From Adiantum capillus-veneris (Eukaryota > Streptophyta > Polypodiopsida > Polypodiales > Pteridaceae), in the NCBI GenBank assembly GCA_014529385.2, contig CM043954.1, positions 98,292,747 through 98,356,746 of the forward strand: 64,000 bases of DNA. Reading direction: 5' to 3'. The notes under the pieces were generated by a model. That model worked only from the letters and a program-made list of their open reading frames with translations. It was not told the DNA's origin and searched no databases. The stretch's first letter is position 1. Every line of letters begins with the position of its first letter. The translations under genes were made by a program, and so were the position numbers. Shown here piece after piece: positions 27,001 through 39,000 of this stretch.

Positions 27001-30000
27001 TGACCAATGCACCAGCCACATTCAACCGCTTGATGGAGAAGCTGTTCACGCCTCATCGAACCTTCACTGGAGTGTTCTTTGATGATATTATCATCTACTC
27101 TAATTCATTGGAGGAACACAAGCAACACCTCCAGGTAATATTTCAAGTTTTAAGAGAGAATAAACTTTATGTTAATCGAAAGAAAAGTGAATTTTTCTTG
27201 CAAGAGATTCGGTATTTAGGTCACATTATCTCTCAAGATGGCATCCAAATGGATCCATCCAAGTTAGAGGTAATAAAAGGATGGCCTAAACCAAGGAATC
27301 TTCATGAACTAAGAAGCTTTATAGGTATGTGTGCATACTACAGACGCTTCATAGAAAAGTTCTCACAAATTGCGGGACCATTACATGACCTAACAAAGAA
27401 AAGTGTTAGGTATACACGGTCTGCTAAGGAGAACAATGCTTTCGAAAAGCTTAAAGAAAAGCTTATCTCTCAACCTGTGCTTACACTACCGGATCTCTCA
27501 AAACCATTTGAGGTCCAATGTGATGCTTGTGGTGATTGCCTTGGGGCTGTTTTGCTCCAAGAAGGGCACGCCATAGGCTATGAGAGTCGAAGGCTCGACC
27601 CTGTTGAGCAAGCTCTAGGCATATACGAAAAAGAACTCCTTGCAGTTCTACATGTCTTAGACTCATGGAAGCACTATTTATTGGGGACTCCTTTCATTCT
27701 GCGAACGGATCGCCAAAGTCTTAAGTACTTCATGACGCAGACCAAGCTCTCCGACAAACAAATGAGGTGGGCAAATTTCCTTTCGCAATTTCATTTTCAT
27801 ATTGCTCACATTCCTGGCAAGCATAATCAAGTAGCCGATGCACTCTCAAGACGACCGAGAGTGAATGCGGTTTCCATAGCAACTCACAATGATCTATCTT
27901 CAATGATAGACGAGTATGCTATTGATCCCGATTTTAGAGATGTGATTTCAACCCTTGCATTAGGGAAGAAAGAAGAACCATTTACTTTACAAGATGGTTA
28001 TCTTCTCTATGGCAATAGACTATGCGTTACTAACTCACTACGTGAGAAAGTAATGTATGAATCTCATGCTCCCCCATATGTGGGGCATAGAGGGATTCAG
28101 TCTACCTTAAAGGGAATTGAAACATATTTCTATTGGCCTACCATGAAAGTGAACATACAAGAGTATGTTTCCAAATGTGTGGTATGTCAAAAGACAAAAT
28201 TTGATAGAGGGAAGCAACTTGGATTGCTTCAACCCTTGTCAATCCCTAATTCACCTTGGGAGAGCATATCCATGGATTTTATCTTTGGATTGCCTAAGTC
28301 TATCCATGGGAATACGGGGATATGGACGATAGTAGACAGGTTCAATAAACAAGCTCATTTTATACCTGTCAAAAAGACTATCAAAGCCCATCAAATGGCA
28401 ACCCTCTTCATTTCACAAATTCTCAAGTACCATGGCTTGCCAATGTCCATAGTGTTGGATAGAGATCCTAGAATGACCAGTAATTTCTGGAAGGGTCTCT
28501 TTGAGAATTTAGGAACAAGGCTAAACTTCTCTTCGGCCTATCATCCACAAACTGATGGCCAAAGTGAAATAGCTAACCTAACCATTCTCGATCTACTAAA
28601 AGCCTATGTAACGGAAGTAGATCAAAGATCCCAATGGGAGAAGTACTTACCCTTAGTAGAGTATGCTTACAATAACACTGTACATACTTCCACAGGAAAA
28701 GCACCTTTCGAGGTAATTGAGGGAAGATCAAAAAGTCCCTTGCTACTTAAGGTACATGGGAAGATCTTCGCTGCAGATGAGTATAGCCGAGACCTACAAG
28801 AATCTTTCCAAAAGATTAAGGATGCTATCTCTATTTCACAGCAAAGGCAAAAGGCTGCTGCTGACAAGCACAGAAGAGCCCAAGCCTTTAAAGAAAACGA
28901 TTGGGTCTTGTTAAAGTTTCCCAAGGCTCGATTAAGGCACACGACGGGCAAGAATCCTACGGGCCACCAAAAGTACTATGCTAAACTAGCAAAAAGGTAC
29001 TATGGTCCCTTCCAGATTCTTAGGCCAATCAATGAGATGGCCTATCAACTTAAGTTGCCCAATCATTGGCTCATACACAATGCTTTTCATCTGAGCCTAT
29101 TAAAGCCTTACAAAGGAGAGCCACCTCAAGAACCAACTATTGAAGACCCACCGGAGATCGAGGACCAAGAGGAGGTGCTGCAGCCCGAGTGCATTCTCCG
29201 ACATGAAGACAAGGTATTAAGAGGCGGTAAGACTATCCGACGATATCTTATTAAGTTTAAGAATTATCCTTTCGAAGATGCTAGATGGATGCAAGGCATA
29301 CAATTAAAGGATAACCTAAACCTTGTCAATGCTTACAATGCTTCCCAAGAGTAAGCAAATGTACAAAATGTTAAAAATGAACAAAATTTTTGTCTTATAA
29401 GACTCTCTTTTTCTTTATTTGTGCACAAAAATGAAGTAGTATGCATGCTTAGATCAAGTGTGCGGAGACGACGTCTCCCAAACACCAAGTAGAGCTTGTC
29501 ACTCTACTATGGAAGACTGATAGGACTAATGTGCAGACATGCTTGCGGCAGCCTCAGGCTCTCAAGCGCCAAATGGACTAGTCATCCATTATGGAATGAT
29601 GTCGTAGGGAAACATAGGGATCCTCTACCCGCTAAGAAAAGGACTCATGAATATGCTTTATCTTCTCTACACCATAGTCGAGGACGACTATGATTTCAAG
29701 AGAGAGGTAATGTCATAATAATCAATATCTAATTCTCCTAAATGATTTTCTCATATTAAACTGATCATTTAATGTGGGGAAGTGCCAAGGGAGAAAAAGC
29801 TAGAATATTGGTTAAGCTAGCAGACCGGCCACAGTAGGGATCCATAGGAGGGAAAATAGGGATCTAAAGGGGGGGCCATCTGCAAAAGAGCCATGTGCAA
29901 CAATGGGCTAAAAAGACCCTAAGGTTCAGCCCATTAAGACTTCCAAAATGCTAAGGTTCCAAAATTCAAAGGTTGTGTCCAAAGGTCAACCCTAGGGAAA

Positions 30001-33000
30001 ATTGGATGCTTTGTGTGTGCCCTAAAAGTCTTTGCACATCCCTACATGGGAGGGGGCGAGCCCCAAAGGTAGGGGATGAGAGAGAAAGCCACACACACAC
30101 ACACAGGCTCCCTTTACACAAAGGGAATGAGGGACACATGTCAGCTCCCTAGGCCAGATGCCCACAAGGTGTGCCCAATTCCTATTGGAAGACCCTTGAA
30201 GTGGACCAATGAGAATTAAGCTAGAGTAAATGTAGTTTAATTAATTTAAAAACATTTAATAAAAGAAACCAATGAGAATTAAATCTCCTAGAAGACTATT
30301 GGGCAGTCTCCCAAAGGGTCCAATGAGCATTCAGAAGCCCCATGGCTTGCCTGATTTCTATTGGCCAGGAGACAAAGGGGTCCAATGAGAGTTTAGTTAA
30401 TTATTTAATTACCTAAAGCTCTCACAAAAGGGGAAAGGGGGACACATGTCAGAAGGCTATCACTTATGCTCCTTAATACCTATTGGCTTGACTTGGGGAG
30501 GTCCAATGAGGCAAAAGCCAGACCAAATTAGCAGCTAGGGCTCGCCCAAGAGAGAGGGGGGGCTGATTTTTGCTTGGCATTGACACACACATACTCACAC
30601 TTGACCTTGTGTGAAGGAAAAATACTCTATCTCCTCCCAAGCTTTAATGGAGAGCTCATCACCTACTCCAAGCTTGTGAGATAGAAGCCTACATCAACAC
30701 TCTCTTGGCATGTGGATGCAAATCCAACCAAGAGCCAAGCTTCAATGCATGTTCATCTCCTCTACCAAGATAATTACTAAGCTAAGCTATGCTAATATGA
30801 GTGATTATGTGAGGAGATGTACATCTTTCTCGTAAGATACTCCTTCTTCCTCTCAATCTACTCTTATACCCTGCTAGCTCTCACCATCTTCGAAGGTGTG
30901 TGAGGTCTTCGGTCTGAGAACGGGGATAATTCAAGTTGTGTTTGATTAAGTTTTTTGCTTGGTGTATGAAGCTTCCATCTTCATTGGACTAGCTAGTCTT
31001 GAAGGAACACAAAGAATTGTATTGTACAATGTCTCTCTTGATGGGCGAAACCATAATACAGAGCCTTTTGGAGGGGGGACCGGCTCCATGCAAATCCGGT
31101 CCTCAACTGTTGTGAATAGCTTAATTTCTCTCTCTTTTGAAAGTATTGTCGATGCTATCTAACTAGGTGTTATGCTTTTTGTTGCTCTCTCCACCCAAGC
31201 ACTCTTGTAATTCTCATTAGGAATCTATTCTAATGAAATTCCCACTATGTTCATGCTAATTTCCGCTACACATAAGTTATTAGGCCATTAAATGTTACAT
31301 CCCTTGTAACCTTTAAATATGTGGCCAGGGCCCTCACAACTCAGAGCATTTGGACGTAGAGTCTAAGAGTGAGAACCCTCCCACTCTCTTGTACTTTGAA
31401 CACAGATTAATACAAAAAGAAATACCGAAAGGGGCGCTAGTCTTTGGGGCCAACATCTCTAGGCACGGAACTCCGTCGGGCTGTGTCAAATCAATTGTGA
31501 ATTGTGAACTTTGTTGAAGTGAATCTCTGCTGTGTCATGGTAGGATCTTGACTTAGAGTGTCCAAGTTTGTTACAGTGGTATCAGAGCGCGGCTGTAGCA
31601 GGCTATAGTGTCACTTTCACAGGACACTTAGTTTACAGTTGATCTTTGGTCTGGTCGAGACGGACTTGCTGGGCAGAGACACGTGGCAGGGATACGGTGG
31701 TCTAGTGGACATCGTGGCCAAGTCACCACCGCCATCCAGTGGGGATAGACTTAGATGATGTTCTTTATGAACTGTTGGTGGCTCTTTATGACTGTATATA
31801 TGAGTAGTAGTTTTGGGTCAGAGGGCTGGTACGTAGTCGTCTAGAGTGAGTGAGTCTATACACTGAGCAGAGCTTCACCATCCCAACACATCTGAGCCTC
31901 GACACCCCCGTTGTACCTGTGAGTCCTTGGTTGGAGCTGAGTGTGCTGCCACGCCAGAGTCTGTAGCAGTCTTTGAGATAGTCGAAACATATGTTCTGGT
32001 TTGCTATTGTGTCTTTGTGAGCTCTGTTGACGTCTATTGTTTCCTTTCTGTTCCGTCTATTTGAGTGAGATTCAGTCTGTTTGAGTGAGATTGTCACCCA
32101 CATTGCACTGAGGACCACCCACTATAGAGAGCACGACACATTATCCATGCTACAAGTGCTCTCATTTTGGCGATGACGATTGGACCTCAAAGGAAGTTTC
32201 ACTCTTGTGGGGATACAAATCGTGAAGATAATTGGTTGTTACCTAGCTCCACACACTTGCTTGCACTGTGTAGATAGTCTGCCGGTCTGGTCCTCTCTCG
32301 CCCAGGTCCAACCAGTCCTAGTCCTCGTCCCTGGTCCTGGTCTAGTCCTCGCCCTGGTCCAATCCTCCTCGTCCTGCCAGCTAGGTGGTCTAGTCACTGG
32401 TCCTGGACCAAGGGGTCTAGTCACTATCCTCACTTGTCTTGTTTTAGACCTGTGTTGTTCAGCCCACAGTTAGAGTCTTCTTGCCCGAAGCTTGGTTGGA
32501 TTGGTGGTCACTGCATGACACATACAAGGCGGTCAGTTGAGCGTCAAAGCGCACTACTGAGCCCTTTGAAGCACTATAACCGAAGGCGACCTGTGGTATC
32601 TGGTAGAAGTCCATTAACCTCATCACCCATACCTCCACATATGACATCCCCCATTCCTTCATCCGGTTCCACATCTTCCAGATCACCTTCTCCAACAAAG
32701 CTCTCTCCTATTCTGCTACAGCAGGCTATTGACAACAGGCTCAACAAGGGGCCATGGAGGTGTTGGCTAATGTGTTTGCCAAGGTAAACATCAAGTTCCC
32801 CACCTTCAAAGGACTCTCTTCGGAAGATGCTGACGACCATGCACGGCAGTTCGTATCTCTCTGTAGAGGATGTGGTCTTAATAGAGAAGATGCTTATCTG
32901 GTACTTTTTTCAAACACCTTGGACGGCTTAGCAGACAAATGGTACAGCCAGTTTGCAGAGAAACATTTTGCAACTTGGGCAGACTTAAGGCAACAGTTAT

Positions 33001-36000
33001 GTGCAGCTTTCAGTCCGGGTGACTACCAAGAGAAAGTGTTGGATGAGTTGGCCAACATGGTGCTCCAGCCAAAGAAGACTTTTGCAGAGCTTATGACCAA
33101 AACCAAGTCTCTGGTTGCCAAGCTTCCCCAGCAACCCGGTGAATTCATGGTTAAGAAGTGGGTGGAGAAGGCGCCCCCCAAAACCTCTCAGTAAAAACTC
33201 CGAGAGAGCCTCCGACCCGACGCCACTCAGGAGTATTTCATCGCAGTTGCTACTAGGATAGAGGGGGCTAGAAAGCTGTTCAACATCTCTCCTCACATAG
33301 ATACTCTCTCTGTGTTCTCGGAAGGTAGTCCTGTTGATCCATTGACTTCTTTGCGCAGGGAACTTGAAGCCCTCAAACTACAACACGCTCTCCTCCACAG
33401 ACAGGACTGTCCCCTTCGGGCTTATTGCCACTTCTGTGAAAAAATCTGGGCACGAGGATAAGGATTGCTATTATCAAAGGATTGCGGCAAATACAACAAA
33501 GTCTAGGTCCTTCTCTCCAACAAGGACAAGCACCTGTATCCAACATGGTCTCACCCTATGGCCATCAAAATCCGCTGCCCCCTCTGCTGACAACTATGCA
33601 ACAAGGTATGCACAACAACTTTGCACGCCCCAACTTTTATCATGCTAGTACTCCCTCAGTTCCCCAAAGCTTCTACACCTCAGCCTCCAGCGCCATGCAA
33701 CAACAAGAGCAGCGACCACCTCGTCCCCCGTTTCGTCCATCTAATCGGCCAATCTTATGCTATAGATGCGGTGAATACGGGCATTAACAAAGTAAGTGTC
33801 CTTTACCTGAAGGGTCTCCTCCTTGGAGACATTGTCCGAAGTCTAAGGACCACTACAGTAAAGATTGTCCCACACAGAGGGCATCCTCATCTTCAGGCCC
33901 GAATCAAAACCAACAGGAGTTTACATTCCCGAAAATCAATCTAATCACAGTCAACACCACCCCTCAGCCAGCACCTGCTACACATACAGCTTGGCCACAA
34001 CAAGCAGCAGAGCCTGCTGGCGTGCTCACTAGAGCACAAAGAGCAGCCCTGGGTTTAAGTTTGCCAACGGGACCATCCTGTCCAACCTTTCCGCAACCTC
34101 TTCAAAATGTCAAACCCGTAAGTGGTGAAAAGAATAGGCCAATCTCTATGCTTTCGGACATTGATGGAGCCTTCCTGGCATCAGTGGTGGCTGACTTGCA
34201 ACAGGTCAAAGTTTCCGAGGAGGCCCAGATTGTAGGAGCTACGCCCACAGTGGAATCTATCTTGAAGAACACCTTTCAGCAAGTGTCTCTTTATGAGATG
34301 CTCCGGCTAGATGCAACCCTTAGAAGTGACACCCTCTCAATAATTAGTCTTTGTACCCTGGTACAGGGCCTAGTGGCGAGCACCTACCTATGCAGCCCTT
34401 GGAGTCCTACATGATTTCATATCCAGCTGCTCCCCTCACTAACTATAAAAGTCCACGTCTTACTGTATCTATTCTTGGGCATCAATTCTCAGGCGTCATA
34501 GTGGATGGTGGGTCTGGAATCAATCTAATGCCCGAATTTACCATGTCAGCCTTAGGTCTGCAGCCTACCCGCCCTGCTCCATTCACTGTTACATTGGCAG
34601 ACCAGAGGACAGTCTACCCTGTGGGCATAGTAGAGAAGGTTTCTTTGAAGGTACAAGACTTCACATTTAGCTTGGATTTTGTGGTGACCAGTCTTCCTCA
34701 GGTGGAGGGAGGATTCCCTTTGCTGATTGGTAGACCATGGTTGCGGCATACTAAGGCACTTTATGATTGGGGAAACGACGCCATGTGGATACATACTCCT
34801 GGCTCCCAAATGCAACAAACTCGGCTTGAAGGAGGGATGGATCCAGTGGCTCATCACAGCTCATTGTCAGTACAGTCCAGCCCCGACCCTAAGCAGCCCA
34901 TCCCACCTGACGGGTCTGACGAGGACCTGCTACAGTGGTTGGAAGCTACCACATCGATGCCATGCTACATGGTCTCTATTCAAAACTCACCTGTGCCGTC
35001 GGTAACACTCTCTCTTCGAACTCCTCAGGAGGACACAAATGTCCAAAGTCCTACAGAGGACAGTACAACAGTCGAAGAAGTAAGTGTGTCAGCCCCAAAT
35101 TCTCATGCTTCGAATGACCCACCAATGGAAGCCCTCGGTCTCGGGGAACCTATAACACATCACCGAAGGGGGAAGAAATCTCCCCTGCATGAACTCGCCA
35201 AAGATTTCCCCCCTTCCTGTAGCATCTCCCAAGTCGGACCCCCTTCAAAAGCCCTCTGTTATGTTTGGGTCTGAAGATTTACCCTTCGAGGAGCTTTCAC
35301 CAAGATGGTTACAAGAAGAGTATGCGGAGTTTCCAATCGATCGAACACCTGCACATGATGTCTCGAAGCTCTAGGAGACACCTCACCTCTCATCTTCAGA
35401 ATCACCCTCTCCAGCTACACCCCCTGACCCGGTTAGAGAAGTCAACCTAGGAGATCTTGATAACCCTCAGCACGTACTCTTAGCAGCTTGGTTATGGGAG
35501 CATCCCGCATTACTCAATCAGGTAGTCTCTTTCATACTCTTTTAAAGATGTTTTTGTTTGGTCCTACAAGGATTTGGAGGGGATCCCACCAGAATTGGGT
35601 GTCCACACTATCCCTCTGGTTGAAGGGGCTAAGCCTGTAAGAGGCCAAGCTTACAAGCTCAACCCGAAGTATGCTAAGGCGGTGAAGTCAGAGTTAGAAA
35701 AAATGCAAGAGGCAGGGATCATTGTACCTGTGGAGCACTTTGAGTGGTTATCACCCATGGTGATAGCACCTAAGAAGCAGTCCAACAAAATCTGTGTGTG
35801 CATAGATTACCATGCTCTGAATAACGTAACTATCCCAATTGGTTTCCCAACACCTTTCACTGAGCATGTGCTCGAAGATGTAGCATGGCATGTATTGTAC
35901 AGTTTTATGGATGGGTTTAGTGGATACAATCAGTTGGGCATCCATCTAGGTGATCAGCTGAAAACGGCCTTTGTGACTCCCTGGGGTATTTTTATCTACA

Positions 36001-39000
36001 CTAGAATGTCTTTTGGGTTGAAAAATGATCCTCCTTTCAATAGGGCAGTATATCTCATCTTTTGTCCTCTACTTACAGATCATCTTCGCATCTTCATGGA
36101 CGATTTTTCGACCTTCTTAGGTGCTCAATGTTCAACCCGAGTGGAAAATCTAGAGGAACACCTCGCTCAGCTCTCTGCTGTCTTCCTCAGGTGCAGAGAG
36201 GCACGCCTAAAGCTAAATCCTAACAAATGTCATTTTTTGGTTACTGAGGGCACACTTCTAGGCTATGTGGTGTCTGCTAAAGGTTTAGCGCCTGACCCAG
36301 AGAAGATCGTGGCAACCTTAAAGTTACCACCTTCCATCAACCCAAAAGGGGTGCAGAGATTTTGTAGGCCACACAGGTTATCATCGCAGGTTTATACGCA
36401 TGTATGCACAGGTGGCTCAACCCCTAACCCGCCTAACCAGTGCTGTTGTTCCCTTTCAATGGTCAAATGCAGAGGCTGAAGCTTTTGCATACCTTAAAAA
36501 ACGCCTCACTGAAGCGCCTATCTTAGTAGCTCCCGACTGGTCTCTCACCTTTCATGTGCATACAGATGCCAGTCAACTGGTTGTGGGCGCGGTGCTGACT
36601 CAGCCTAGTAAGGAGTACAACCTAGATCGCCCTGTTCACTATGCCAGTCGCCTACTCACCAAGGCAGAGAGCAACTATAGCGTCACAGAAAGGGAAGGTT
36701 TAGCTATTGTGTATGCTCTGCAAAAATTTCGGCATTACTTATTAGGAGTCCACTTCACAGTTATTATTGATCACCATGTCCTACGATATCTGCTCAACAA
36801 GCCGCAGGTTGCAAGTACAGTATGGCGATGGCTACTCTTATTTCAAGAGTTTGATTTCGAAGTGGTACTCAGGCCCGGCAAATATCATCTCCTTGCCGAC
36901 CACCTTTCTCGCGTTCACACTGGTGAAGAAGCAATAGGGGTTGCTGACGACTTTCACGATAGCAATCTCTTTAAGGTGGATACCACTCCGGAATGGTACG
37001 GCGATGTTTTGCATCTGCTTTCTACTAGCCTATACCCAGAGAACGCTTCTCCACTGCAGAAGAAACGCCTGTTGCTGAAGTCTAGGCCATTCACTCTGAT
37101 TGGGGGCCAGCTATACAAATCAGGGCAAGACGGAGTTTTGAGGCGGTGTGTCTCCCCTCATGAAGTCGAGTACATTTTTGGAGGATGCCCACAGTGGTCC
37201 CATTGGGGGCCATTACCCTGGTCATATTACTGCACAGAAGATTCTCCAATGTGGCTTATGGTGGCCCTATATTTTTCGCGATGCAATTGCCTATGTAAAG
37301 GTATGCGATGTATGTCAACGTTGTGGCCCTAAACGAAGCAAACAATCAAACCATCCTCTACAGGCCTCTATGGCATGGGAACCCTTTGAGAGATGGGGCA
37401 TAGATTTTGTAGGTCCAATTACTCCCTTTGCCCAACCCGGCAATCAAAAGTATCTCTTGGTGGCTACAGACTACGCAACAAAGTGGGCAGAGGTACTAGC
37501 AACAACGGACTGCACTGGCACTACGGTAGCCAAGTTTCTCTACGAAAATATTTTGTGCAGGTTTGGATGTCCCTTGGAAATCACCAGTGACAGGGGTAGT
37601 CACTTTGTGAATGAAACAATCTCTACCTTGCTTGCCAACTACAACATTTTTCACCGAAAATCTTGTTCCTATTACCCTAGAGCAAACGGACAGGCAGAGA
37701 GCACTAATAAGGTTCTGATAGCACTCCTGCGGAAAGCATGTCATCTTCATCCCTCGACTTGGGCTCAAGCTATCCACGGTACACTTTGGGCATATCGAAC
37801 TTCTTTCAAAGCCACAACCAATCACACCTCGTTTCAATTGGCTTTCGGTTTGGAAGCGATAACACCTTTCGAATTCAACTCAGGATCTCCGCGGGTGGGC
37901 AGTCTTCGTGCCGATGGAGATTTGGGGTCAGCATTTGTCTTCGTCTTTTCCTTTTGGATGAAAGCCGAAGTTTGGCTTCACTGGCTCTAGAAGCAGAGCG
38001 ACTTCGTCGTAAAGCCTGGCATGATCGCCATCTCAGAAAGCCGCAAATAACGCAAGGAGCACTGGTGCTACTTTATCAAGCCAAGTTTCTAAAAAAAGCA
38101 AAGGGCCTAGCCCTCGCCACTCGCCCTCGCCCCTAGCCCCTAGTCCCTCGCCCCTCGCCCTTCCTATTTCCTCGCCCCTCGTCCCTAGCCCCTAGACCTA
38201 GCCCTCGCCTCTCACCCTAACCTTGTCCCCTCGTCCTAGCCCTTCCCAGCGCCCCTAGTCCCTCGCCCCTCGCCCTTCCTATTTCCTCGCCCCTCGCCCC
38301 TAGCCCCTAGACCTAGCCCTCGCCTCTCACCCTAACCCTGTCCCCTTGTCCTAGCCCTTCCCAGCGCCCTCGCCCCTTGAACTCCAATTCCCTCACCTTC
38401 AGCACCCTCGCGCCCGCTAGTGCTTTCTTTCGAAAAACAAAAATAAAAAGCAATCATAAATCAAAGGCGTCACTTATCCTGCGAAAAGCACTTCCCAGCA
38501 AGGGCGTTATTTTACCTGCGAAAAGCAGAGAGCGTTTATTATAGCTTTGGTACTCCATTCAGTCAGTCATCCAGTACAGAAATTGGTCTCGCCCTTGCTC
38601 CTGCTACAGTGAGACTCATCAATCAGTTGAAGATTCTCGAGCACAATTTATCAAGTTGGTTCGGACTCGGAATAGAGAAAAGCATCTCCAGTCCGCGAAA
38701 GAGTCCTCTGCCTCTGGGGATAGCTCTGACAGTAAATCAGATTACACTCCTAGTTCAGAGCAGCTTTCAGAGGAATCTTCAGAGGAAGATTCACCCCAAT
38801 CAGTCACTGCTGACAGGGTCACCACTCTCCAGGTGCCTCGCCCGTCCGGTGCCTCTCCAAGGTACCTTTACTAATGATATATCATTTACAAGCGTCGAAT
38901 CTGGCACTCAAGGATGTGTTCTCTCAGCAGCAAATGATACACTTGGGTCTTCAAAATTTGGCTCAGGCCGATTTGTCCTGCAATATCTCTACTGCCAAGC

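Larger units (their letters stand above)
23434..31299 (+). mobile_element. Complete Ty3/gypsy chromovirus A (7.87 kb)
   Basis: LTRs 23434-25024 and 29711-31299 (TG..CA), initiator-Met primer site 25026-25037, purine tract before 29711, and a perfect 5-bp target duplication TCCCT (23429-23433 and 31300-31304). The target was the B1 5' LTR; the B1 3' LTR shows the unoccupied site at 41802-41806. The two LTRs differ at about 24 places by eye (about 1.5%), so it is the youngest insertion of the nest. The gag/protease part is deleted and pol has one stop codon. Confidence 0.96.
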
